The notes: generated from the sequence alone by a model not told the origin. DNA of 64,000 nt from Thiobius zoothamnicola (GCA_963678215.1 OY782758.1:62001-126000), one strand, 5' to 3'; numbered from the stretch's first letter, positions 1-8,477 are shown. A program made the numbers and translations.

Positions 1-894
1 TCAATCCTGCTGGTGGATTTCTCCGTACATGAAATCCAGCACGGTTCAACAGTGGTTGAGGCTGTTTTACGCGCTTGTAAGACGCGGACGCGTCCGATTC
101 TGATTACTGCACTGGCGTTAGTTTGCGGTTCTTCTGTCATTTTCTTTGATCCGATTTTCCAGGGCATGGCGATTTCTCTGGCTTCTGGCGTACTGGTTTC
201 AACGATTTTGACCTTGATCGTGATCCCGTTGGGATGCGTGAGCGCCGCCAAATCGTTGTGTGAAGTGGCGGGTGTGGATTGTAGTGGTCGCTTACCTGGA
301 GATTCTGATATACAGGGTTATGTGGCTCCTCAGCGGAGTGGCGAATCGATAGATTCTGCGCATCAACAACCTTTATGGGTGCGTGTGTGGGGCGCGGTAG
401 CCACTGGACTGATTACACTGTTCATGTTGCTTCAGGGTATTACTGGACAATTAAAATCTTTGTTCAAGCGTCAGCAGGTGGGTTTGTCAGATTCTCGTTC
501 CGAGAAATCTTCCCCGGCTGGGCATCAGGCGGGTTCTGATCGCCAAAAAAATGATGCGACAGAAGGGGCGTCGAAACAGGCTGAACCGGAAAAACCCCGG
601 GAGCCAGCGGGTGATACGTCTGCTGATATGGATAATGCTGTTTTAGCACCACCGCGAAACGCGGGAAAACAGACGGGTTCTGATCAACCAGTGTCTGATA
701 ATAAGGTTGTTGCGAAAAAACGTGGCGTTGGCAAAAAGGCGGGCGCGACTCCAAAAGTAGCGGTTCAGCAAGGCGTGACGAATAAAGTCACGGCCAAGTT
801 GGCTCCTAAAAAAGAATCTGATAAGGATTCTGAAACGAATTTATCTACAAGAAAATCTGTCCGGATAAAACAGAACCCTTCCGATGAGAGTTAA
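1..894 (+). CDS. RND-family efflux transporter, C-terminal part (5' end outside window)
   Basis: The reading frame is open from base 1, so the true start lies upstream. The first ~80 residues match the end of AcrB/HAE-type RND pumps: SILLVDF, then the RPILITALAL helix and the LVSTILTLIVIPL helix. Counting from codon 13, a third hydrophobic segment lies at about residues 126-146. It is followed by a ~145-residue Lys/Ala/Pro/Ser-rich tail with basic runs and no recognisable domain. Such a long tail is unusual, because RND permeases normally end soon after the last helix. The next genes encode a Met-rich membrane protein and an SCP2-like protein, so a hydrophobic or lipid substrate is an inference worth testing. 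Family assignment is firm; substrate is unknown. Confidence 0.85.
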   Translation, partial: SILLVDFSVHEIQHGSTVVEAVLRACKTRTRPILITALALVCGSSVIFFDPIFQGMAISLASGVLVSTILTLIVIPLGCVSAAKSLCEVAGVDCSGRLPGDSDIQGYVAPQRSGESIDSAHQQPLWVRVWGAVATGLITLFMLLQGITGQLKSLFKRQQVGLSDSRSEKSSPAGHQAGSDRQKNDATEGASKQAEPEKPREPAGDTSADMDNAVLAPPRNAGKQTGSDQPVSDNKVVAKKRGVGKKAGATPKVAVQQGVTNKVTAKLAPKKESDKDSETNLSTRKSVRIKQNPSDES

Positions 895-910
895 ACCGAG
901 CAATTGGATT

Positions 911-950
911 GCCAGTTTAGCTTAGTTGTTTGGCCGGAGACTGGCGTTTT
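911..950 (+). terminator. Possible terminator after the RND gene
   Basis: GCCAGT (911-916) can pair with ACTGGC (940-945), and a short T run (947-950) follows 17 bases after the RND stop codon. The stem is only 6 bp with a 23-base loop, so this is weak support for a rho-independent terminator. Confidence 0.25.
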
Positions 951-1021
951 CCCAAAGCGTTTCATCTTCGGTCCGGGAGAGGACTCAATGGTTCTCTCTT
1001 CTTATTTGCTGTTGGGTGTTT

Positions 1022-1176
1022 AGCGAGTATTGTCATGAGAGCGGGCACAGGCGGTTTGTGCATGGAATTGGCTGAGAAAGCGCAATTTACTGAGTGTAAA
1101 TGAGCATTCTGAATCCAGTTTTAGGGGTGAAGTGACAAAGTGTAGCCTCTTGACGATACTATCCAGTGCTTTGTCA
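1022..1176. repeat. Dispersed intergenic inverted repeat, copy a
   Basis: The left arm GTATTGTCATGAG (1027-1039) pairs with the right arm CTCTTGACGATAC (1147-1159) at 11 of 13 positions. The same core words (TGACGATRCTA and its complement, followed by GAGAGCG) recur near 5.7, 46.2 and 60.3 kb. A smaller perfect repeat, TGACAAAG (1133-1140) and CTTTGTCA (1169-1176), brackets the right arm. The ~550-base gap between the RND gene and the next gene holds nothing else I recognise. Confidence 0.5.
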
Positions 1177-1441
1177 TGATTGGATTGACGGAGTACGCTA
1201 ACCCATCACTGAGTAATTGTCGCAAGCGCAGTGGAATATTTTTGGATTAAGCTGAGGTCTGTTGGCCTGGTGTTTAGCGATCAATCGTAAATATCCTGCT
1301 GTTCGTGGAATGATCAACTGCGCTTAAGTGTTTTTGCTGTGTAGACCTGTCTGCGTTGAGCTGGGGTTGTCTCTGTTGGCCGGAATGGTCTATGCGGTTT
1401 CAATCAGATTGGATCTGAATAAAACATGTTTGGTGAATAGC

Positions 1442-1921
1442 ATGAGTGAGAATCAAGAGTTGCAAGTGAAAGAGTTAAGTGAAAGCCCACAAGACGGTTA
1501 TTCGCGTTTGTCCGAAGTTTTTGAGGCGAGCGCGCGTCGATGGGAGTTAATCATTTATCCATCATTGGTCATGTTCATTGTGTTGGCAGCGTATGGTTTC
1601 TATTTGATTTTTAATTTACAGCGGGATGTGCATCAACTGGCGATCAGCGTCGATACCAATATGACTTCCTTGGCTGGCAATATGCAGATTGTTTCTGAAA
1701 ACATGCAGCAGATGACGAATAGCGTTAGAGTGATGACGACGAATCTGGATTCGATTGATCGTCAGGTTGCTAATCTGGAGCCGATTCGTATGAATATGAA
1801 TTCAATGGATCATGCCGTACGTTCAATGAGCCGGGCGACCCACTCTATCAATCATGCCACCCAAGGCATGAATCATAGCATCCGGCCCATGTCTTTTATG
1901 AACAATTTTTTACCCTGGTAG
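1442..1921 (+). CDS. Met-rich membrane-anchored coiled-coil protein (paralogue of the 27.1-kb gene)
   Basis: A 159-residue protein starting at ATG 1442, preceded by GGTGA; the frame is open further upstream but lacks a better start. Residues 1-35 are polar and 36-58 form one transmembrane helix. The rest is a predicted helix with Met or Ile/Leu/Val repeatedly 3 or 4 residues apart (for example Met 74, 81, 88, 91, 98), ending in FLPW. The protein at 27109-27729 has the same order of parts and ends in FIPW, so the two are paralogues. The register implies a parallel coiled coil outside or along the membrane. I do not recognise a named family. It sits between the RND gene and the SCP2-like gene, which suggests a shared role in membrane or lipid transport (inference). 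Confidence 0.75.
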   Translation: MSENQELQVKELSESPQDGYSRLSEVFEASARRWELIIYPSLVMFIVLAAYGFYLIFNLQRDVHQLAISVDTNMTSLAGNMQIVSENMQQMTNSVRVMTTNLDSIDRQVANLEPIRMNMNSMDHAVRSMSRATHSINHATQGMNHSIRPMSFMNNFLPW

Positions 1922-1975
1922 TGGGTCGTTGGCATTATTCTGAATAATGGTTTATTCAATTAACGGAGAGTAAAA

Positions 1976-2380
1976 ATGGCTGAACTTTTTTCTGCGGAAT
2001 GGATGAATGCTTTAAGGGACGAATGGAATGCTGACCCGGAAGTGAAAGATAAACTTGCGGCGATCGGCTTCAATTCTGTGATCACCTGTGGTTTTAAAGG
2101 TGAAGACAAGCCGCGTGGCGTTTTTGTCGTGGAGAATGGCGAATGCGTACGTGCAGGCGATTATGATGGCACTACGCCAGACTGGGATATGCGCGCTGAC
2201 CGTAAGCAATGGTTAAAATGGTGTGAGAATGGCATTGGCATGACGGGTCTTGGCGCTGCGTTTGCGATGGGCAAATTAAAATTCCTGTCTGGTGATTTCG
2301 CCGCTATGATTAAAGATCCGCGCATGGCAGGCCCTTTCGTGAAAAGTTTTGGGTTGATGCAGAAACTCGATACTGAATAA
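1976..2380 (+). CDS. SCP2 sterol-carrier-like protein
   Basis: A 134-residue soluble protein with a good ribosome site (GGAGAG, 8 bases before the ATG). The sequence resembles small SCP2-type lipid-binding proteins: an N-terminal helix with W-x-x-x-L, a beta region around residues 35-65, and a C-terminal part with 'GKLKFLSGDF' and 'MIKDPRMAGPF', typical of the SCP2 fold lining a lipid tunnel. No signal peptide is seen, so it should be cytoplasmic. It follows the Met-rich membrane protein by 54 bases and probably shares its transcript. Bacterial SCP2-like proteins bind lipids or acyl chains; the ligand here is not known. Confidence 0.7.
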   Translation: MAELFSAEWMNALRDEWNADPEVKDKLAAIGFNSVITCGFKGEDKPRGVFVVENGECVRAGDYDGTTPDWDMRADRKQWLKWCENGIGMTGLGAAFAMGKLKFLSGDFAAMIKDPRMAGPFVKSFGLMQKLDTE

Positions 2381-2401
2381 TTGAGTCTGTGATTGTGCAT
2401 C

Positions 2402-2434
2402 AACAGGCCGGGCTTTGCCCGGCCTGTTCGTTAT
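2402..2434 (+). terminator. Strong hairpin terminator after the SCP2-like gene
   Basis: A perfect 12-bp stem, AACAGGCCGGGC (2402-2413) and GCCCGGCCTGTT (2417-2428), with a TTT loop is followed by CGTTATTGTT. The hairpin sits 22 bases after the SCP2 stop and just upstream of the MFS gene. Confidence 0.75.
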
Positions 2435-2450
2435 TGTTCTGGAGTTTGTT

Positions 2451-3851
2451 TTGTCGCATCAAAACACCATGACGCAAACCGAGCGTCGCACTGCGCTTGG
2501 ACTTGCCGGCGTTTATGGTTCCCGCATGTTGGGTTTGTTTCTTATTCTGCCGGTTTTTGCATTATTTGCTGAAGATATGCCAGGGGCTACGCCTTTGTTG
2601 GCTGGCCTTGCGGTCGGTATTTATGGCCTGACTCAGGCGTTGTTGCAAATTCCTTTTGGTCTGTTGTCTGATCGAATCGGACGCAAGCCTGTGATTTTCG
2701 CTGGATTAGTGTTGTTTATATTGGGCAGCGTGGTTGCTGCGCTTGCCGACGATATTGTGTGGATAATTATTGGCCGTGCTTTACAGGGTAGCGGTGCCAT
2801 AGCAGCGGCTTTAATGGCGCTTGCCGCAGATTTGACCCGTGAAGAGCAGCGCACCAAAATCATGGCCACGATCGGCATGACGATTGGTGCTTCATTCATG
2901 TTGGCGATGATAGCTGGCCCCTTGCTAAGCGCCTGGGTCGGGGTGCAAGGGATCTTTTGGTTGACTGGGTTATTGGCGCTGTTGGGGATTGCGACCATTG
3001 GTTTGGTAGTGCCGACGCCTGTGGTCAGTAAAGTACATCGAGACGCTGAACCTGTGCCAGTGATGTTCCGTCGGGTATTGGCCCAAACCGATTTATTGCG
3101 TTTGGATTACGGTATTTTTTCTTTGCATCTGATATTGACGGCATTATTTTTAGGCGTGCCGCTGGCGTTGCGTGACAGTGGGTTGGCCGCTGTTGATCAT
3201 ACCTGGGTATATCTGCCTTTAATGCTGCTTTCGATTGTCGGCATGGTGCCGTTGGTGATTCTGGCGGAAAAACGTCGCCAAATGAAAACGGTTTTTCTTG
3301 GTGCGGTCGCCATGTTGGGGCTGGCGCAAGTTTTCTTATGGCGAACATTCGATCTTCATTTAGGGCTTTTGCTGCTGGGTATTGGCGTGTTTTTCACAGC
3401 ATTTAATTTGCTGGAAGCGCTGTTACCGTCGTTAGTGTCAAAAACAGCACCTGCCGATGCCAAAGGCACGGCGATGGGAGTTTATTCAACTTCGCAATTC
3501 GCTGGGGCATTTGTCGGTGGCGTGCTTGGCGGCTGGGTCCATCAATACTATGGTTTATCCGCGATATTTCTACTAGGCGCTGCGGTTAGCCTGATTTGGT
3601 TTGTGCTGGCCTGGGGCATGCGTAAGCCAGGCCGACATACCAGCCGTATGTTGCGATGCGATATTATTAGTCAACAGCAGGCTGAAAGCCTTGCTTATGA
3701 ATTGCGCCAACGAAAAGGTGTTCTTGAAGCGGTGGTCGTTGGTGAAGAAGGTCTGGCTTATCTTAAGATTGATCAAGACCAATTTGATCCAGCGAATTGG
3801 ATTCCGTTCACGGAAGAATGCCTTTTGAAAGTCAGAGCAGGGAATGTTTAA
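2451..3851 (+). CDS. MFS transporter with C-terminal cytoplasmic extension
   Basis: A 12-helix major facilitator of about 466 residues. The loop 2-3 signature GLLSDRIGRKP and a second copy-like region before helix 8 (LAEKRRQ) are visible. After the last helix a ~65-residue soluble tail (DIISQQQAESLAYEL...) follows; such a tail is seen in the MFS proteins that often neighbour ssb and uvrA in gammaproteobacteria. Start: TTG 2451 has GGAG 6 bases upstream, whereas ATG 2469 (MTQTERR) is the conventional family start but has no spacing-appropriate ribosome site. The substrate cannot be told from sequence. It stands alone between a terminator and a convergent cytochrome gene. Confidence 0.85.
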   Translation: MSHQNTMTQTERRTALGLAGVYGSRMLGLFLILPVFALFAEDMPGATPLLAGLAVGIYGLTQALLQIPFGLLSDRIGRKPVIFAGLVLFILGSVVAALADDIVWIIIGRALQGSGAIAAALMALAADLTREEQRTKIMATIGMTIGASFMLAMIAGPLLSAWVGVQGIFWLTGLLALLGIATIGLVVPTPVVSKVHRDAEPVPVMFRRVLAQTDLLRLDYGIFSLHLILTALFLGVPLALRDSGLAAVDHTWVYLPLMLLSIVGMVPLVILAEKRRQMKTVFLGAVAMLGLAQVFLWRTFDLHLGLLLLGIGVFFTAFNLLEALLPSLVSKTAPADAKGTAMGVYSTSQFAGAFVGGVLGGWVHQYYGLSAIFLLGAAVSLIWFVLAWGMRKPGRHTSRMLRCDIISQQQAESLAYELRQRKGVLEAVVVGEEGLAYLKIDQDQFDPANWIPFTEECLLKVRAGNV

Positions 3852-4154
3852 CCGGATATTCTTTCAATTGAAGTTGGGTTACCGGCTGTTTGTGGGGAGA
3901 GCGTAGAATTGATGGGGTTTCCTGGAGAACAGCCTGAACCGTTCTTACCCATGGGGCATGCCCATTCTCGCTTCGCAAGATTTGAAATTTCCGTTTTTGT
4001 CGGCATTCCGCCAGACTTTTAAGCAATCTTCGGCGAGTTGATGCAGGACGCAATGTACAAAGTGGTTGGCTGGAATGTGGGTCTCAGAAGGAGTGACTGG
4101 ATGCAGGTTATGGTGCATCAGGATTGCGCCCATAACCTGCTGACCACTGCTTTG
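3852..4154. other. 303-base gap without a supported gene
   Basis: This gap lies between the convergent MFS and cytochrome c4 genes. Several short overlapping frames exist on both strands, but none has a ribosome site or a family I recognise. A decayed gene cannot be excluded. Confidence 0.4.
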
Positions 4155-4760
4155 TTATTGCAGGCCTTGGATGTATTCCGAAACCGCTTTCATTTCAGCA
4201 TCGCTCATTTTTCTTGCGATTACACGCATCATGGAGCCGGCATCGTTGGCTCGCGTGCCTTTAGCAAATTGCTGTAGTTGGGATGCTGTGTAGGTGGCGT
4301 GTTGTCCGCTCAATTGGGGGAAGTTGGCCTGAGGGTTGCCTGCTCCGGTTGGAGAGTGGCAAGCCGCGCAAGCGGAGACGCCCGTCGTGGCGTTGCCGCT
4401 ACGGTAGATCATTTGTCCAAGTGCCAATTGATCTTCCGCCGTGGTTCCTTTGGAACCCGTTTGACTGGCGTAATAGGCTGCTAAGTCGCGCATGTCTTTT
4501 TTGCTGAGAGCGGCGACCATGCCTACCATTGTCGGATCAACGCGTTTTCCGGTTTTGAAGTCCATCAACTGCTTATACAGATAACCTTCGTGCTGTCCGG
4601 CGATCTTAGGAAAGTTGGGTGCGGCACTGTTGCCGTCCATACCATGACAGGCGACGCATGTGGCGGATATTGCTTTGCCGGCTGCAGCATCGCCTGCAGC
4701 GTATAGCGGAGCTGATAAAACCAGCGCAGAGAAGGATAAGGTTAATAGGATTTTTTTCAT
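4155..4760 (-). CDS. Cytochrome c4, periplasmic diheme
   Basis: 201 residues with a Sec signal peptide (MKKILLTLSFSALVLSAPLYAA) and two heme-binding CXXCH motifs, CVACH near the N-terminus and CAACH halfway along. Each sits in a cytochrome c class I domain with a later Met ligand region (VGMVAAL; GSMMRVI). This internal duplication and length match cytochrome c4, which passes electrons to terminal oxidases in gammaproteobacteria. A monoheme cytochrome gene lies upstream on the same strand (5064-5378), as often seen for c4/c5 pairs, but the ~300-base gap suggests separate promoters. Confidence 0.92.
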   Translation of the reverse strand: MKKILLTLSFSALVLSAPLYAAGDAAAGKAISATCVACHGMDGNSAAPNFPKIAGQHEGYLYKQLMDFKTGKRVDPTMVGMVAALSKKDMRDLAAYYASQTGSKGTTAEDQLALGQMIYRSGNATTGVSACAACHSPTGAGNPQANFPQLSGQHATYTASQLQQFAKGTRANDAGSMMRVIARKMSDAEMKAVSEYIQGLQ

Positions 4761-5063
4761 AAGCGTTCCCCGACGGTGCTGAAATCCGGTGATAGTAAAT
4801 CGCGCTGGATTATAAGTAAACTCTGATTGAATAGCGCGTAAAAATACCTAATGCTTTCATTGAAATGGTATTGCAACCTGTTTTGTAGGTATTTTCCGGG
4901 AGTAGCGCAACTTGTCGTTGGTGGATAAAAGGGTTTCTGGATAGTGTGTCTAGCGGACAATTGGGAGTTCTGATCATAGCCCCTGAAATTGGATAAGGCG
5001 CTCATGCTGGCGTTTATCGGGTTAGGGACTGTTGATTGGCGCATCATCAACAGGCTTATTCAG
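4761..5063. other. 303-base gap between the two cytochrome genes
   Basis: No gene is supported here. A short inverted repeat, CTGTTGAT (5029-5036) and ATCAACAG (5046-5053), lies just after the stop of the upstream cytochrome gene on the minus strand. It lacks a following T run, so it is not a clear terminator. The promoter of the cytochrome c4 gene probably lies in the left half. Confidence 0.4.
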
Positions 5064-5378
5064 TCATTTCAGGGTGGCGATATAAGCCGCAATGTTATTG
5101 ATATCCATATCGGTCAGGCCTGCCGTCATAGCTCTCATGGTGACGTTATTGCGTTCACCGGATTTGTATCCGCGCAGCTTGCCAGCAATATCCACAGCAC
5201 TTTGTCCAGCCAGTTTTGGGTAGCCCAGCATGGGGTTGCCCAAGCCAGTTGGTCCATGGCAACCGCCGCAAACAGCATATTTCGCTTTACCGGCCGCTGC
5301 ATCACCTGCTAGCGCAACGCTTGATAGGGTTGTGAATAAGCTGACGATAGCGATGGCGATTAATTTTTTTTTCATCAT
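5064..5378 (-). CDS. Class I cytochrome c, monoheme, periplasmic
   Basis: 104 residues. The signal peptide ends near SVALA|GDAAAG, and the mature part (~80 residues) has one CGGCH heme motif and a probable Met ligand in 'VTMRAMTAGL'. The 'GNPMLGYPKLAGQ' segment is typical of small c4/c5-like domains. It probably acts as a soluble periplasmic electron carrier alongside the diheme cytochrome downstream. The redox partner cannot be determined from sequence. Confidence 0.9.
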   Translation of the reverse strand: MMKKKLIAIAIVSLFTTLSSVALAGDAAAGKAKYAVCGGCHGPTGLGNPMLGYPKLAGQSAVDIAGKLRGYKSGERNNVTMRAMTAGLTDMDINNIAAYIATLK

Positions 5379-5674
5379 TGAGTGTCTCCATTGGAACTGG
5401 CATGAAATACCCGCGATCGGGCTAAAGGCGCGAGTGTGGTTTTTGGGAAAATGGCAAAATTGTTGGAAAAAATCGGTGTGGTCGAATTGTTTTGATTCAT
5501 GAATGGGCTTGGCTGGTTGCTAATCGATAACAGCGGCAAACTCTGATGCCAATCAATATCGTGACTTTAATCACTTCCCGGGTTGATATTTATTTTATGC
5601 CTAACTTTAACTGAACGCCGCCTGCTTGCGCCAGCATGAGATACCGGATATTTCAAGTGTTATTTACCGGTTCT

Positions 5675-5722
5675 CGATAATGTCGTGATGAGAGCGAGTG
5701 CCGCCGCTTGACGATACTACCT
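5675..5722. repeat. Dispersed intergenic inverted repeat, copy b
   Basis: ATAATGTCGTGATGAGAGCG is followed closely by GCTTGACGATACTACC, which is the same left-arm and right-arm vocabulary as copies a, c and d. It ends on the stop codon of the TonB-family gene (read on the minus strand), so it could form the end of that transcript. The rest of the 5379-5720 gap shows no gene. Confidence 0.5.
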
Positions 5723-6611
5723 AACGGGTGCGTAATTTTTGTCCCTGACTAAAGCGCCAAGTACGGGTGATATCCAGCACATCAACCTGTTCCCGCAGAT
5801 TTGGCGGGAAGGCCGCGAAGGGTGCAGCCAGTCGTACAATGCGTATGGCCGCGTCATCCAATATTTTGTGTTTGGAAGTGCGTACTAACCGAACGTTTTG
5901 TAAAGAACCATCAGCGCGAATGGCGACATGCAGTAATAGATCGCCATACAACTTTTTACGTCGCGCCTCATCCGGGTAATGCAAATTGCCGATCCGTTCA
6001 ATTTTTTTACGCCAGGCATCCAGATAATTGGCATACAGGTATTCCTGCGTACTGGCGTTAATCGCCTTACGCCGTGGTTGTCTGGCGGCGGGCAGGTTAC
6101 GATTATCCAGTTCAGCGGTTAATTGGTCGATTTCTTTTTGCGTACTGGCGAAAATTTGCGCCCAATCATCTTGTTGTCGCGCTGTGACGTCAGTTTCGGT
6201 GTTGACCATTTGGTATTGCGCGGATTGGTATTGCGTGATTACCGTCGGTTGTTTTTTGGGTTGTGGCTGACTTACTCCACTCGGTTTTAATTCAGGCGCG
6301 ATTTGTGGTTTGGGCGTGGCTGACAAGTTGCCTAACGGGCTGCTTGGACGTGACTTATTGACTTCATCGCCACCGCCTTGCTGAGTGATTTGAGCGAGAA
6401 AATCCGGGTTGTCATTTTTTTGCGTCGATTGAACGTTTGGGGCAAGCGTGATATCCAGCGTACGTTCAGGAATTGGTGTGTTTTTAGGATCAATATCAAA
6501 GCTGATGGCCAAAATGAGGAAGGCATGCAAGCCAAATGCCACCAACAGCGTGGTTATGATGGCATCATGAGTGTGCAGTGGAGAAGGCGCTGACATAGGG
6601 TTTTGATTCAT
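5721..6611 (-). CDS. TonB-family energy transducer
   Basis: 296 residues: a short cytoplasmic N-terminus, one transmembrane helix (about residues 17-38, ITTLLVAFGLHAFLILAIS), a long Pro/Gln-rich periplasmic linker with a short coiled-coil stretch near residue 160, and a C-terminal TonB domain (YPDEARRKKLYGDLLLHVAI, then the IVRLAAPFAAFP region). It would couple the proton-motive force to outer-membrane receptors. No exbBD or receptor gene is adjacent. The ATG at 6611 has no clear ribosome site; ATG 6596 is an alternative. Confidence 0.88.
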   Translation of the reverse strand: MNQNPMSAPSPLHTHDAIITTLLVAFGLHAFLILAISFDIDPKNTPIPERTLDITLAPNVQSTQKNDNPDFLAQITQQGGGDEVNKSRPSSPLGNLSATPKPQIAPELKPSGVSQPQPKKQPTVITQYQSAQYQMVNTETDVTARQQDDWAQIFASTQKEIDQLTAELDNRNLPAARQPRRKAINASTQEYLYANYLDAWRKKIERIGNLHYPDEARRKKLYGDLLLHVAIRADGSLQNVRLVRTSKHKILDDAAIRIVRLAAPFAAFPPNLREQVDVLDITRTWRFSQGQKLRTR

Positions 6612-6661
6612 GATCTGACGGAACCGCCTGTGAAGTCATTCTGTTTTTTCGGAGCCATGGT

Positions 6662-7657
6662 ATGGATATTGATCAACTCAAACAACATTTGCGTAACGCC
6701 AATATGCCGGTTTGGGCGGATTGCGTCGAAAAGCAGGTAGCACAATGTCTGGTCGATAAACCGCACGGCGATTTATCCCGTTGGCGCGCCGTGGTTGAAG
6801 CGTTGCCGCGCTTGCCTTATGCAGAGCGCCGGATTGACCAGGATTTGATTCAGGTCGGGTTGGATGCTGACATCACGCCAGAACAACGCCAACATTTAAT
6901 GCAATTACTACAGCAGCTTCGACCCTGGCGTAAAGGGCCTTATCGGTTGCATGGCGTGATGGTTGATACAGAATGGCGCTCTGATTGGAAATGGGAGCGG
7001 ATCGCGCCTCACATTGATGTATTGCAGGGACGTACGGTCTTGGATGTCGGCTGCGGTAATGGCTACCACTGCTGGCGTATGGCGGGCGCAGGCGCTGAAC
7101 TGGTGATTGGCATTGATCCAATGGCCTTTTTTTATATGCAATTTCAAACGGTGCGCCACTTACTGACCGCTGGCGACCAGACTGATTTACTGGCGCAAAA
7201 AGTCTGGCATTTGCCGATTGGCGTACAGGACTTGCCAGCCGGGTTACGCGCTTTTGATACAGTGTTCTCAATGGGAGTGTTATACCATCGCCGCTCCCCG
7301 CTGGATCATCTCATGACTTTATATCATGCGCTCAAGTCAGGTGGGCAATTGGTGCTTGAAACCCTGGTGATTGAAGGTGACGCTCAGCAGACTCTGATGC
7401 CGCAAGGCCGGTACGCCAAAATGCGTAATGTCTGGTTTATTCCGAGTATTCAGGCGTTGGAAAACTGGTTGAGGCGATGCGGTTTTGTGGATGTGAAAAC
7501 GGTAGATGTCAACTTAACCTCGACGGAAGAGCAACGCACCACCGAGTGGATGCCTTTTGAATCGCTGGCAGATTTTCTAGATCCTCAACATCCGAACCTG
7601 ACAATCGAAGGTTATCCTGCACCACGCAGAGCGATTGTTTTAGCAAGAACACGATAG
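6662..7657 (+). CDS. cmoB: tRNA U34 carboxymethyltransferase CmoB
   Basis: 331 residues, the family's normal length. The protein has the CmoB N-terminal region and a Rossmann methyltransferase domain with motif I VLDVGCGNGYH around residue 125-135. This is followed by 'GIDPMAFFYMQF' and 'FSMGVLYHRRSP', both diagnostic of CmoB. It uses carboxy-S-adenosylmethionine to convert 5-hydroxyuridine-34 to cmo5U in tRNA wobble positions. Its partner cmoA, which is often adjacent, is not in the window. GGAG lies 8 bases before the ATG. It is divergent from the TonB-family gene, with a 50-base shared gap. Confidence 0.95.
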   Translation: MDIDQLKQHLRNANMPVWADCVEKQVAQCLVDKPHGDLSRWRAVVEALPRLPYAERRIDQDLIQVGLDADITPEQRQHLMQLLQQLRPWRKGPYRLHGVMVDTEWRSDWKWERIAPHIDVLQGRTVLDVGCGNGYHCWRMAGAGAELVIGIDPMAFFYMQFQTVRHLLTAGDQTDLLAQKVWHLPIGVQDLPAGLRAFDTVFSMGVLYHRRSPLDHLMTLYHALKSGGQLVLETLVIEGDAQQTLMPQGRYAKMRNVWFIPSIQALENWLRRCGFVDVKTVDVNLTSTEEQRTTEWMPFESLADFLDPQHPNLTIEGYPAPRRAIVLARTR

Positions 7658-7792
7658 CGTATTAGGGAGACTTTTTAGCGTTGTATCCCAGGGTGCCGCC
7701 TATCAAGGTGTTCGAGTCAGACATCTGCGCGAACCTCGCCATCCTGACGGAGTGGGCGGATGCCGCTCAGCATGACGTTATGCCTAGAAAAG

Positions 7793-8083
7793 TCAGAGTG
7801 TCTTTTTTAAGTCGCGGTAAAAGTTTTCGTGTGAGCACAACGCCATGAATTCCAATACCACAGAACCTTCTTCATATGAGTAGCCAAGCAGCATGAGTTG
7901 TTTAGCCATTTTAAATTTGTATACCCTTAAAAAGGCTAAATCGCCTTTTTTGGGATGGCCTACTAATGGGTGTTCCATTAAATCCCTAACAGCACCGTCT
8001 AAATCTTGCTTTTGGTTTTTATGCAGCTTCTTTACGGCCTTTTTAAAGGTTGGCGTTTGCAGTATTGTGGTGACTCTAGCCAA
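7793..8083 (-). CDS. RelE/ParE-type toxin
   Basis: About 96 residues. It resembles type II ribonuclease/gyrase-poison toxins of the RelE/ParE fold: 'TPTFKKAVKKLHKNQK', 'HPLVGHPKKGDLAFLRVYKF', the core strand 'QLMLLGYSYEE', and the C-terminal 'ALCSHENFYRDLK'. The frame runs back to 8146, but that would overlap most of the antitoxin's end. TTG 8083, overlapping the antitoxin stop region, is the first plausible start and matches the family's N-terminus; there is no ATG or GTG nearby. The toxin follows the antitoxin on the same strand with slight overlap, as in translation-coupled pairs. Whether it cuts RNA or targets gyrase is not settled. Confidence 0.75.
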   Translation of the reverse strand: MARVTTILQTPTFKKAVKKLHKNQKQDLDGAVRDLMEHPLVGHPKKGDLAFLRVYKFKMAKQLMLLGYSYEEGSVVLEFMALCSHENFYRDLKKTL

Positions 8084-8297
8084 AGCTGTAAGGCTCCAGC
8101 TTTCCGGCTTCTTTTTCTGCTTTTGCAATAATCGCTTGTTTAACAAACTTGTAGGGTAAATCTGGGTTGTCTTCCATCATTTCACCAATTTTTGCCCAAT
8201 GCTCAATTTGTTTCGGGGGCGTCCGGTTAAGTGCTTTCGCCATTATGGCGGCTTTATCGACCAGATTTTGGTCAAGCCTTATACTTGCTGTTGCCAT
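8076..8297 (-). CDS. ParD-like antitoxin
   Basis: 73 residues starting at ATG 8297, which has AAGGTGA at good spacing; an upstream in-frame ATG at 8345 lacks one. 'MATASIRLDQNLVDKAAIMAKALNRTPPKQIEHWAKIGEMMEDNPDLP' fits the ParD-like antitoxin family: an N-terminal ribbon-helix-helix for DNA binding, then a C-terminal helix expected to neutralise the toxin. It is the first gene of the pair and probably represses its own promoter in the upstream gap. Confidence 0.78.
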   Translation of the reverse strand: MATASIRLDQNLVDKAAIMAKALNRTPPKQIEHWAKIGEMMEDNPDLPYKFVKQAIIAKAEKEAGKLEPYSFG

Positions 8298-8477
8298 TTC
8301 AATCACCTTGTGTAAACTTGTTTGATATGTGGTAAGTTGCTTCAAATGTAGTATTTTGCGAATAACAAGTCAATTCACTACGCACGTTTCGCGTGTCAGA
8401 CGCTCGTACCTCCGCTGCTTATTGTCGTCCGTTCACTGTGTCCACCTCTGTCATCGTTCGTAAAGGTTACTGGGTAA

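Noticed and set aside
3832..4133. Overlapping minus-strand frames after the MFS gene
   Set aside because: Two frames compete over the same DNA with no start signal and no family; a decayed gene is possible but unsupported.
5029..5053. Hairpin after the monoheme cytochrome gene as terminator
   Set aside because: The stem is good but no T run follows on the minus strand.
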